Shown here: one piece after another, positions 24,280 through 32,704 of the stretch
Numbering within the stretch: the first letter of the stretch is position 1
How the letters are laid out: each line of letters begins with the position of its first letter
From: an uncultured Bacteroidales bacterium
Lineage (GTDB): Bacteria; Bacteroidota; Bacteroidia; Bacteroidales; UBA932
Assembly (NCBI GenBank): GCA_947168525.1
Contig: CAMVMG010000005.1
Location: forward strand, 1-64,000
DNA length: 64,000 nt
Reading direction: 5' to 3'
Translations under genes and position numbers: made by a program
The notes under the pieces: model-generated
Databases searched by the model: none
What the model saw: the letters and a program-made list of their open reading frames with translations, nothing else
Told to the model about the DNA's origin: nothing

Positions 24280-26598
24280 ATGAAAAGTTTTTGGAACTTC
24301 CTTAAGAAGAATAAGTTATACGGTGGCATCAACCTTGTTGGGCTCACGGTGTCGATGGCGTTCGTGCTCCTGCTGGCTGCGTATATTCAGCGGCAGCTGT
24401 CCACGGATTCTTTCCAGAAGAATGCGGACCGGATTTATGTGATTGCCAATGAGGATAACGTGACGATGGGTTATTGGCTGGACAAGCATCTGAAGAACAA
24501 CTTCCCGGAGATCGAGAAGGGTTGCTGCGTGGCTAACGTGGCTTCGGCTGATGCTTTTACCATTGGAGGAGAGCTGGTATATGGCAGCACGATGGCTGCG
24601 GACAGTACCTTCTTTGAGATGTTCAGCTATGACCTGGTGGAAGGCAACAAAGCCGACTGGCGTGTGTCCTGGGACCGCTGTATGGTGAGCCGGGAGTTCG
24701 CCAATGTCCATTTCGGGGATAAAGATCCGATTGGTCAGGTGGTTACATACAATAATGGAAACTATCAGCTCACCGTTTGCGGTATCTATGAAGATTTCGG
24801 AAACTCCATCTTGAAAGCTCCGGATGTCCTGCTGCGGGGAGAGATAATGACAAAAATCAATTCCGCGAATAACGAGGGGATGAGCAACGCCGGCAGCGGA
24901 ATCTGCTTTGTGATGGCTTATCCGGATGCCGACCTCCAGGCCCGGCAGAGTGACATCCTGGATTGGTGTGAAGAGAATTTCTGGGTGTACAAAAGCCAGT
25001 ACGATAAAGTCAGGATTATTCCGCTCAGGGATATGTATTTTCTCGAAGAAGGGAGCCGGGACGGAACGGAGACCATCCAGTTTGGTAACCGCAGCTTCGT
25101 AAACCTGCTGCTGGCCATGTGCATACTGCTCCTGGCGTTTGCCGTGCTGAACTATATCAACATGACGACGGCCCTGACGGGTTTCCGGGCAAAGGAGATG
25201 GCCACCCGGCGCCTTGTTGGTGCCGACAAGCGCAGCATCTTCCTGAAAGTGATTGCCGAGAGCACGCTCATCTGCGGCATCTCGATGCTGCTGGCCATCC
25301 TGCTGGCCGAAGCGCTCTCCCCAGCGGTCTCCCGCATGTTGGAATATCAAGTGTCCATCTTCAAAGCTATTACGCCTGTCAATGTGCTGCTGGTACTGGG
25401 CTTCATCGTTGTGCTAGGGGTCCTGTCCGGCATCGTGCCAGCACTGCTGATTCAAAAGGCGCAGCCCATCGAGATTGTGCGCGGCACGCTCCGGCTCAAG
25501 ACCAAGACGGTCTATAGCAAAGTAATCATCATCGTGCAGAATGTAGTGGCCATCATCATGCTGGTGAGCGCCCTTACAATGGGTCTTCAGATCCGGCACT
25601 TGGTTACGGCCGACCTGGGCTACAATACTAAGGATATCCTCGTGGTTGACAATGCCTTCGGCAGTACTGGGGAAATCCGGCCGCTGCTGGACCGTCTGAA
25701 GGCGGAACCTTGCGTGGAAGAAGTGGGCCAGGGTGACGGCATTCCGCTTGGCGGAACGAACAACTGGACGATGGAAATGGCGGACGGCCGCTGGGTATCG
25801 TTCCAGCAGATTCAGGGCGATGATAAATACTTCGACATCCTGGGACTGAAGGTCAAGCAGGATAATCATCAGCGCGCCTGGTGGCTCAATGAGTACGCCT
25901 TCAAGCAGATTGGCATAGAGGAAACGGCCACGGAATTCCAGTCGGCCAAGAATGGAACCCGTCAGATTGGCGGTATTTATTACGATTTCAAAATCCGTCC
26001 CCTGGAGGCCGACCAGAGCGCCGCACTTATCTACAATCGAGGGGAGAATCCGGATGACGATTATCCTTGGGTACTCCTGGTGAAAACCACCGGCGACCAG
26101 GCGGCCGCGAAAAAGCAGGTGGAAGCCGCCTGCAAGGAAGTCTTCCCGGACCGGCTCTTCGAAGCCCAGTACATCGAGGAAATGATCGAGGACGGTTTTT
26201 CTGACGAGAGCCGGGTGCTGAACATCGTGCTCATCTTCACGCTGCTGTCCATCCTCGTGAGCGCCCTGGGCCTCTTCGCCATGAGCTCCTACTATATGCA
26301 GCAGGAAATCCGCAGTGTGTCGGTGAAGAAGGTCTTCGGGGCCGATTATTCAGGCGTGCTGAAAGAACTGGTGCTGTCGTTCATGAAGATGGTAGGGATT
26401 GCCTTCGTCATTGGCGTGCCGATTGCCTGGTTCATTATGAACCGCTGGCTCTCCGGCTACGGCCACCGTATCGACCTCCACTGGTGGATATTTGCCCTTG
26501 CCGGGCTGGCGATTGCCTTTATTGCAGCGATAAGCGTGCTCTACCAGAGCATCAAGACCGCCCGGACCAATCCTGCCGAGGCGTTGAAGAAAGAATAG
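24280..26598 (+). CDS. FtsX/MacB-type ABC permease 1
   Basis: 772 residues from ATG 24280. The layout is that of large Bacteroidota MacB permeases: one N-terminal helix (about 20-40), a periplasmic domain, a three-helix FtsX unit around residues 275-400, a second periplasmic domain, and a C-terminal three-helix FtsX unit ending ARTNPAEALKKE. Conserved FtsX motifs are ALTGFRAKEMATRRLVGA and SVSVKKVFGAD. It lacks its own ATPase domain and should use the LolD-type ATPase encoded next. Its N-terminus differs from permeases 3-5 (KSFWNFLKKNKLYGG against KSYLKFLSRNKLYTA). Confidence 0.92.
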   Translation: MKSFWNFLKKNKLYGGINLVGLTVSMAFVLLLAAYIQRQLSTDSFQKNADRIYVIANEDNVTMGYWLDKHLKNNFPEIEKGCCVANVASADAFTIGGELVYGSTMAADSTFFEMFSYDLVEGNKADWRVSWDRCMVSREFANVHFGDKDPIGQVVTYNNGNYQLTVCGIYEDFGNSILKAPDVLLRGEIMTKINSANNEGMSNAGSGICFVMAYPDADLQARQSDILDWCEENFWVYKSQYDKVRIIPLRDMYFLEEGSRDGTETIQFGNRSFVNLLLAMCILLLAFAVLNYINMTTALTGFRAKEMATRRLVGADKRSIFLKVIAESTLICGISMLLAILLAEALSPAVSRMLEYQVSIFKAITPVNVLLVLGFIVVLGVLSGIVPALLIQKAQPIEIVRGTLRLKTKTVYSKVIIIVQNVVAIIMLVSALTMGLQIRHLVTADLGYNTKDILVVDNAFGSTGEIRPLLDRLKAEPCVEEVGQGDGIPLGGTNNWTMEMADGRWVSFQQIQGDDKYFDILGLKVKQDNHQRAWWLNEYAFKQIGIEETATEFQSAKNGTRQIGGIYYDFKIRPLEADQSAALIYNRGENPDDDYPWVLLVKTTGDQAAAKKQVEAACKEVFPDRLFEAQYIEEMIEDGFSDESRVLNIVLIFTLLSILVSALGLFAMSSYYMQQEIRSVSVKKVFGADYSGVLKELVLSFMKMVGIAFVIGVPIAWFIMNRWLSGYGHRIDLHWWIFALAGLAIAFIAAISVLYQSIKTARTNPAEALKKE

Positions 26599-26624
26599 AA
26601 TAAATTATTAAAAAACAATAAATT

Positions 26625-27305
26625 ATGATTAAAGTTTCCAACCTTTCCAAGATCTTCCGGACGGAAGAAATCGAGACCACGGCCCTTAACGGCGTATCGT
26701 TTGAAATCAAGGACGGCGAGTTTGTCGCCATCATGGGCCCTTCGGGCTGCGGAAAATCCACGCTGCTGAACATCCTCGGCCTGCTGGACAACCCGACAAG
26801 CGGTTCCTATGAACTTCTCGGCACCGAGGTGGGCGGCCTGAAGGAGAAGGAGCGCACTAAGTTCCGCAAGGGGAACATCGGCTTTGTGTTCCAGAGCTTC
26901 AACTTGATTGATGAACTGAACGTGTATGAGAACATCGAACTTCCGCTGCGCTACCTGAACATCAGCGCCAGCGAGCGCAAAGCCAAAGTGACGGAGATTA
27001 TGAAGCGTATGGCCATCAGTCACCGCGCCCAGCACTTCCCGCAGCAGCTTTCCGGCGGTCAGCAGCAGCGCGTTGCCATCGCCCGTGCTGTCGTTGCCGG
27101 CCCGAAGCTGATCCTGGCCGATGAGCCTACCGGTAACCTGGACTCCAAAAACGGCAAGGAGGTGATGGCGCTGCTGAAGGAACTGAACCAGGAAGGCACA
27201 ACCATCGTGATGGTGACCCACTCCCAGAAGGACGCCGCCTGCGCCCAGCGCACCATCGACCTCTTCGACGGTCAGATTGTCTCAGACGTGAAAAACGAGC
27301 TTTAA
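26625..27305 (+). CDS. LolD/MacB-type ABC ATPase
   Basis: 226 residues, a stand-alone ATPase. Walker A GPSGCGKST, Q-loop FVFQSFNLI, signature LSGGQQQR, Walker B LILADEPTGNLD and H-loop VTHSQ are all intact. The DEPTGNLDSKNG stretch is the LolD/MacB/FtsE subfamily mark. It is the only ATPase for five permeases in this locus, so it probably serves all of them. Its TAATG overlap with permease 2 couples their translation. Confidence 0.95.
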   Translation: MIKVSNLSKIFRTEEIETTALNGVSFEIKDGEFVAIMGPSGCGKSTLLNILGLLDNPTSGSYELLGTEVGGLKEKERTKFRKGNIGFVFQSFNLIDELNVYENIELPLRYLNISASERKAKVTEIMKRMAISHRAQHFPQQLSGGQQQRVAIARAVVAGPKLILADEPTGNLDSKNGKEVMALLKELNQEGTTIVMVTHSQKDAACAQRTIDLFDGQIVSDVKNEL

Positions 27306-29641
27306 TGAAGAAAAACTCGGATATTCTAATCAAAGTCCTGTCCCTGGGCGTCGGGCTGGCGGTGGGCATCGTGCTCATTGCCAAGGTCTTCTTTGAGCTG
27401 AGCTACGATAGCTTCTACAAGGACATCGACCGGGTGTATACTATCAATACCTGGTACTCCCAACAAGGGGAGGAGAAGGATTATGGCCAGGTAAGCGGTG
27501 CTGTAGCGGTAGGCTTTATGGAGGAAGTGCCTGGCGTTGAAACCGGTACACGTACTACCTTTGTCTTCAATGGCGACACCTACCTGGACGAGGATGGCAA
27601 CAAGCTCAAAGCCACGCTCGTCTGTGCCGATACCTGTTTCTTCAAGGTTTTCGACCGGCCGATTCTGGTCGGTGATCCCGTGAAGATCCTGGGGAAATGG
27701 GGCGGTGTGATGGTGAGCCGGAGCTTTGCCGAGAAACTGGGCGGAGTGCAGGGGGCCATCGGCAGGCAGCTTTACAACGAGGATATGGCCGGTCTTAAGC
27801 TCCCCATCGAAGGCGTGTTCGAGGACTTCCCGAAGAATGGCAGCCTGAACTACGATATCCTGCTGTCAATGGAAACCTATGGCAAGCAGAGCACCGACAA
27901 CTGGCTGGGTAACGACCGATATAAGGGCTATGTCAAGTTGATGCCTGGCATTGACCCGAATACCCTTACCGATGCCATCCGGAAGATGCAGGAGGCGCAC
28001 CAGCCTCTGGAGCAGATAGAGGCGCAGGGAACCAGCCTGAGGTATTTCCTGAAACCTTTCAACACGCTGCACACATCTGATCCCGAGGTAAAGTCTCAGG
28101 TGATTCTTCTGTCGATTGTGGCTGCACTGCTGATACTCATCAGCTTGCTCAACTATATCCTCATCGTGATTTCTTCCATGGTGAAGCGCTCGAAGGAAGT
28201 GGGCGTACGTAAGTGCTATGGCGCGGAGGGGAAGCACATCTACGGAATGCTGACGAAGGAAGCATTCATCCATATCCTGCTGTCGCTGGCCCTGGCCGCC
28301 ATTATCATCTTCGCAGGCCGGAGCATCGTGGAGAACCTGCTCGGTGTCCCGTTCCAGACACTGCTGGTGTCGCAGAGTATCGTGGCTATCGCGGTGGTAA
28401 TTCTGTTCGTACTCATCATCTCCATTGTTGTGCCTGCGGAGCTCTATCAGCGCATTCCGGTGTATGCAGCATTGAAAAATTACACGGAAAACTCCCGTAA
28501 CTGGAAACTCGGCCTTCTGGGCCTACAGGTGCTCATCAACGTATTCCTGGTGGTGATGATGCTCATCATCGGCCGGCAGTATCAGAAGGTGTCCCATGCC
28601 GATACGGGCTACGACTACGATAACCTCTACTATATCAGCCTCTTCGACGGTGACAGACAGGCCATTACCCGTGCCGTCCGCACCCTGGAGAGCCTGCCGG
28701 AAGTGAGTGGAGTGGCAACTGCCTACAACCTGCCTTATAACGGCTCCAGCGGCGACAATGTCTATTTGCCGGACGATGACCGGGAACTGTTCAATATTGC
28801 CGACCAGTATGAATGTTCCGACGGTTTCTACGATCTGATGGACATTGAGTTTCTGGAAGGCCGAGCGCCTCGGGATTCCTCCGAAATTGTTGTGGATGAG
28901 AAGTTTGTGACCAAGATGGCGGAGTTTACGGATTGGAGTGACGGGGCCGTGGGTAAGCAGGTCTTCATCACCGGTCACGACCGTTCACGGGATTCGGAAC
29001 GGAGTTATTTCACTATTTCCGGGGTATATAAGAGCTACCTCATAGGAAACCTGACGGGAGTGGACAACCGGCCGAGCGCCCTTTTCTATGGCGAGATAGG
29101 TTCGATGACTTCCTGGATGCCGCACGTACTCTTTAGAGTGCGACCTGAGGCCTTGCTGAAGGTTCGCCAGGCGCTGGAACAGGCGCTGGAAGGCAGGGAA
29201 ATCAACATCGTCTCCTATGAGGAACAGATGCGGGCAGCATACGATGACAGCAAGAAGATGCGGAATACAATGGCTTTGGGAGCCGTGTTCTCCCTGCTCA
29301 TTGCCCTGCTGGGCCTTATCGGCTTCATCAAGGATGAAAGTCTCCGCCGCAGCAAGGAGATGGCCGTGCGCAAGATTAACGGCGCCACCACCCGCGATAT
29401 CCTGGGCACGTTTGCCACAGACATCATGAAACTCTCCGCGGTGATGGCCGTCATCGCCTGCGTCGCAGGCTTCTTTGTGGCCAGGAGGTGGCTGGAACAG
29501 TTTGCCGAAAAGGTATCGCTGAACCCGCTGTATTTCATCGGAGGTGCGGTCCTGGTGCTTGCCATCGTGCTGGGCGTTGTGGTGCTCAACTGTCTCCGCA
29601 TCGCCCGCGCCAACCCGGTGGAATCACTAAAGAACGAATAA
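27305..29641 (+). CDS. FtsX/MacB-type ABC permease 2
   Basis: 778 residues, starting at the ATG that shares a base with the ATPase stop. Two FtsX units are visible, with KRSKEVGVRKCYGAEG near residue 300 and RRSKEMAVRKINGATT near 680, and it ends ARANPVESLKNE. It is the most divergent of the five: the N-terminus is MKKNSDILIKVLSLGVGLAVG, without the KSYLKFLSRNKLY motif. The two large periplasmic domains should bind adaptor and substrate. As the ATPase's translationally coupled partner it may be the core subunit. Confidence 0.9.
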   Translation: MKKNSDILIKVLSLGVGLAVGIVLIAKVFFELSYDSFYKDIDRVYTINTWYSQQGEEKDYGQVSGAVAVGFMEEVPGVETGTRTTFVFNGDTYLDEDGNKLKATLVCADTCFFKVFDRPILVGDPVKILGKWGGVMVSRSFAEKLGGVQGAIGRQLYNEDMAGLKLPIEGVFEDFPKNGSLNYDILLSMETYGKQSTDNWLGNDRYKGYVKLMPGIDPNTLTDAIRKMQEAHQPLEQIEAQGTSLRYFLKPFNTLHTSDPEVKSQVILLSIVAALLILISLLNYILIVISSMVKRSKEVGVRKCYGAEGKHIYGMLTKEAFIHILLSLALAAIIIFAGRSIVENLLGVPFQTLLVSQSIVAIAVVILFVLIISIVVPAELYQRIPVYAALKNYTENSRNWKLGLLGLQVLINVFLVVMMLIIGRQYQKVSHADTGYDYDNLYYISLFDGDRQAITRAVRTLESLPEVSGVATAYNLPYNGSSGDNVYLPDDDRELFNIADQYECSDGFYDLMDIEFLEGRAPRDSSEIVVDEKFVTKMAEFTDWSDGAVGKQVFITGHDRSRDSERSYFTISGVYKSYLIGNLTGVDNRPSALFYGEIGSMTSWMPHVLFRVRPEALLKVRQALEQALEGREINIVSYEEQMRAAYDDSKKMRNTMALGAVFSLLIALLGLIGFIKDESLRRSKEMAVRKINGATTRDILGTFATDIMKLSAVMAVIACVAGFFVARRWLEQFAEKVSLNPLYFIGGAVLVLAIVLGVVVLNCLRIARANPVESLKNE

Positions 29642-30250
29642 TCAGTCTTTCTCTATGTTTTGCTGGAATCCGATACGCCGCTGCGGCTCGCGCTTCTTTT
29701 CCTCCATGCGGGAAGAGAGTTCACCGATGGCAAGATACAGGTTGTCGATATCCTTTCGGACGTCCTCCGAAAGGTCGTTGACCGCACCGAGATCTTCATC
29801 CCGCTGCATGGCCAGCAGGTCCACTCTGGCACGCAGTTCCTTTACTTCTGCAGAGACGGTAGAGACAGCCATCAGATACTGCCGTACTTGGGAAAAAGCT
29901 CGCATAATGTCGATGTTTGCCAGTATTGCTGTTTCACTTTTCAGAACTGAGGACAACATAGCCACCCCAAGTTCTGTAAAAACGAAAGGCTTATACTTAA
30001 GATTGGCCCCTCTGCCTTTTTTGTCCAAGGTCACAATTTGTGATCTTGAACTGGAAACCATGGCATTGTACTCTTCAAGCTCGAGTTCTATCATGAAGTC
30101 TGCCGGGAATCGTTTAATATTGCGGCGAACCGCCTGTTTGAGTTCCCTTGTTTCAATTCCATACAACTTCGCCAGATCAGAATCCAGCATTACTTTCTGC
30201 CCACGAATCTCATAAATCAGATTTTGGACGATCATCAAATCTTCACTCAT
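29642..30250 (-). CDS. ORF6N domain-containing protein
   Basis: 202 residues from ATG 30250 (a GTG three codons upstream is in frame). Residues ~5-95 match the ORF6N domain: LIYEIRGQKVMLDSDLAKLYGIETRELKQAVRRN, RFPADFM and YKPFVFTELGVAMLSSVL. The rest is helical and charged, probably a coiled coil. ORF6N proteins are DNA-binding domains of phage and mobile-element origin, common as solitary genes in Bacteroidota. It abuts the stop of permease 2 with no gap and is transcribed against the operon from its own promoter. Confidence 0.85.
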   Translation of the reverse strand: MSEDLMIVQNLIYEIRGQKVMLDSDLAKLYGIETRELKQAVRRNIKRFPADFMIELELEEYNAMVSSSRSQIVTLDKKGRGANLKYKPFVFTELGVAMLSSVLKSETAILANIDIMRAFSQVRQYLMAVSTVSAEVKELRARVDLLAMQRDEDLGAVNDLSEDVRKDIDNLYLAIGELSSRMEEKKREPQRRIGFQQNIEKD

Positions 30251-30273
30251 ATCAATCACTCTTTAGTCCGTCA

Positions 30274-30304
30274 CAAATATAAGCAATAAGAGATTCCCGG
30301 TCAA
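30274..30304 (-). promoter_or_regulatory. promoter of the ORF6N gene
   Basis: On the minus strand TTG (30304-30302), 20 bases, TATATTTG (30281-30274). The -33 element sits inside the central part of the palindromic repeat at 30291-30316, so the repeat may supply part of this promoter. Confidence 0.55.
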
Positions 30305-30316
30305 GCCGGGAATGAC
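30291..30316. repeat. dispersed palindromic repeat (REP-like), intergenic copy
   Basis: AGATTCCCGG (30291-30300), TCAAG, then CCGGGAATGAC (to 30316): nearly self-complementary. It shares its outer ends, GTCATTC and GAATCT, with the repeat inside the regulator gene and has the same 26-base unit length, so the two look like members of one family with different centres. It lies 16 bases before permease 3. Confidence 0.65.
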
Positions 30317-30331
30317 GAAAAAAGAAACAGA

Positions 30332-32653
30332 ATGAAAAGTTACCTTAAATTCCTGTCCCGCAATAAGTTATACACCGCCATCGAGGCGGTGGGGCTGGCC
30401 GTGAGCCTGGCGTTTGTGATTATCATCGGCAGCTATGCGTGGCAGCAGTGGGCGGTGACACGAGAAAATCCGGATAGGAAGAATATCTATACCTTCAATC
30501 TGCCGGACTGGCCGGGATTGACTTTCGGGTTCGCCGAGAAATTAGCGGATGCCGTCCCGGAAGTGGTGCAGACCGCCCGCTATTGTGCTGACATACGAAC
30601 CTACGTTCACGTTGACGACGCAGACATAGAAGCACGTGTCATTGCCGTGGATCCGTCATTTTTCCAGTTGTTTCCGTATTATGGATTCCTGGAGGGGACT
30701 CCGGCAAGCCTGGCCACCAAGGAAGATGTGCTGCTCAGCGAATCCTTCGCACGGGCATATCACTTCAATGTGGGGGATGTCCTGCATACGCGGGACTGGG
30801 ATTTCCGGGTTGCCGGCATCGTGGAGGATTTCCGACAGACGCTTTTCCCTGCTGTTGATATCATCGCCCATCCGGACAGTTGGCTGAATGCTGATGCCTG
30901 GGAAGTCCCTTTCGACCGTTATGGCAGCACGATAACCTTTGCCCGTGTGGCTCCTGAAACGGACCGTGCTATGCTGCAAGCCAAAGCGGAAGCGCTTTGC
31001 AAAGAAATATACCCGGGCATGTTCGGAACGTCCTTCCTTGAAACCTTGTCCGTGGAGCGCCTCGATGAGATTTTCTTCAAGGAGTACGACGGCAACCCGC
31101 AAGCCTATCGCCACGGAGACATCGGTACGCTCAGGATCTTGTTGCTGGTGGGCTTGCTGCTTCTTCTGTCAGCTGTTTTCAATTATATCAATCTGAGTTT
31201 CGCCCTGGCCGGAAAGCGGGCCAAGGAGATGGCAACTCGCCGTCTGCTGGGTGAAGAGAAACGCAGTATCGTACTCCGGCAGATTGTCGAATCCATCCTG
31301 TTTACAGCACTCTGTTTTGGAATCGGCCTGCTGCTGGCATATGCCTTTGTGCCGATGTTCAACAGCCTGATCAATGACCCGGATGTCCCGGTCTCCATCT
31401 TGATGCGGCCGGGTTACGTAATTGCCTATCTGGCTCTCATTGTCCTGACCGGCGCGATTTCCGGGATTCTGCCTGCATTATTGTCAAGCCGATACTCGCC
31501 CATCGATGTGGTACGCGGTACATTCCGCCGCCAGGCGAAGATGACGTTCAGCAAAGTCTTTATCCTGCTGCAGAGTGCACTGGCGGTATTCCTGCTGGCC
31601 ATGGCCCTCGTGATGGAGGCGCAGTATCGCTTGTCGATGAACCGGCCGCTCCACGCAAATATCGAGGATATCTATTACCTCCGCGTCCAGAGCCGTTCCG
31701 ACCAGGGACCGCTTGCTGATGCGCTGAGTACATTGCCCTGCGTCAAAAGAATCGGATTCAGCCAGGGGGCACCGGGTGCCCGGACGGGCGGGCAGTTCTC
31801 GCTGACCCGTGACGGAGGCGAGATTATGTACCGGACCTTTAAGATGGACAGCGTCGCCTTCGACATTTTCCATTTCGAGAAACTGAAGGATTACCAGGCG
31901 CCCAAGTTCGATGCCGTCTGGTTCGGTGAGGCGGCTTTTGCGGCATCGGGATTTGACGACGAGTATCACGACATCAGCCAGACGCTTTCCCAAAGGACAA
32001 GGGGTTGTGAATATGTGGCAGGGGTTATCAAGGATTTCCCGGTGAATCTGTCCAACGCCGGAGAAGAAGACTATCTCTTCGTATCTGTGATGAAGCGTGA
32101 AGACTTGAATTGGGGAGGCTGGGTCATCGAGACTGTCGGCGATCGGGCGGAGGCGCGGAAAGCGATCAGGCATGTGTATGAGGAGTGGAGCCGAAGCAAC
32201 ATAGCCAGCGTGGCGGACAACAATTTCCTCACGGACAACTTCCGGGAGGCGCTTCGCCCGGCGCGCAACAATATGCGCCTGCTGGAACTGTTCATGCTGC
32301 TCTCCGTCTTGATTTCCCTGCTGGGGCTTCTGGCAATGAGCACCTACTTTGCCGGGGAGCGCTCCAAGGACATCGCCGTGCGCAAGGTCTTCGGCAGCAC
32401 GGTGGACGGCGAACTTTGGCACAGTGTACGGGAGTATATGATTCTTGTTGGCATAGCCTGCATCATCGGCATCCCTATCGCTGTGTGGGCGGCTCAGAAA
32501 TACCTGGAGAGCTATATTTATCGGCTCGAAAACTATGGGTGGATTTTTGTCCTGGCCGTTGTCTTGACATTTGCCATGGCTTTCGGGTCCGTCCTCTGGC
32601 AGACGCTGAAGGCCGCCCGGACCAACCCGGCGACGGAACTGAAGAAAGAATAA
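30332..32653 (+). CDS. FtsX/MacB-type ABC permease 3
   Basis: 773 residues. N-terminal MKSYLKFLSRNKLYTA and AVGLAVSLAFVI, nearly identical to permeases 4 and 5, then a periplasmic domain, an FtsX unit (AGKRAKEMATRRLLGEEKRS near residue 295), a second periplasmic domain and a C-terminal FtsX unit (ERSKDIAVRKVFGST) ending AARTNPATELKKE. The ends are conserved with its neighbours while the periplasmic parts diverge. No ATPase domain. The previous gene on this strand is permease 2, with the ORF6N gene between. Confidence 0.92.
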   Translation: MKSYLKFLSRNKLYTAIEAVGLAVSLAFVIIIGSYAWQQWAVTRENPDRKNIYTFNLPDWPGLTFGFAEKLADAVPEVVQTARYCADIRTYVHVDDADIEARVIAVDPSFFQLFPYYGFLEGTPASLATKEDVLLSESFARAYHFNVGDVLHTRDWDFRVAGIVEDFRQTLFPAVDIIAHPDSWLNADAWEVPFDRYGSTITFARVAPETDRAMLQAKAEALCKEIYPGMFGTSFLETLSVERLDEIFFKEYDGNPQAYRHGDIGTLRILLLVGLLLLLSAVFNYINLSFALAGKRAKEMATRRLLGEEKRSIVLRQIVESILFTALCFGIGLLLAYAFVPMFNSLINDPDVPVSILMRPGYVIAYLALIVLTGAISGILPALLSSRYSPIDVVRGTFRRQAKMTFSKVFILLQSALAVFLLAMALVMEAQYRLSMNRPLHANIEDIYYLRVQSRSDQGPLADALSTLPCVKRIGFSQGAPGARTGGQFSLTRDGGEIMYRTFKMDSVAFDIFHFEKLKDYQAPKFDAVWFGEAAFAASGFDDEYHDISQTLSQRTRGCEYVAGVIKDFPVNLSNAGEEDYLFVSVMKREDLNWGGWVIETVGDRAEARKAIRHVYEEWSRSNIASVADNNFLTDNFREALRPARNNMRLLELFMLLSVLISLLGLLAMSTYFAGERSKDIAVRKVFGSTVDGELWHSVREYMILVGIACIIGIPIAVWAAQKYLESYIYRLENYGWIFVLAVVLTFAMAFGSVLWQTLKAARTNPATELKKE

Positions 32654-32656
32654 GGT

Positions 32657-32693
32657 GTTCGGGCACGGAAATGGCCGTTTTTTGTGCCCGAAC
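32657..32693 (+). promoter_or_regulatory. hairpin carrying a sigma-54-like element between permeases 3 and 4
   Basis: GTTCGGGCAC (32657-32666) and GTGCCCGAAC (32684-32693) form a perfect 10-base stem. Within it GGGCACGGAAATGGCC has GG (32662-32663) and GC (32674-32675) ten bases apart and a full GGCACG, so it also resembles a -24/-12 promoter, 30 bases before permease 4. It may be an internal promoter, an attenuating hairpin, or both; no TGTAAAG heptamer is seen close by. Confidence 0.4.
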
Positions 32694-32704
32694 CATGAAA
32701 AGAT

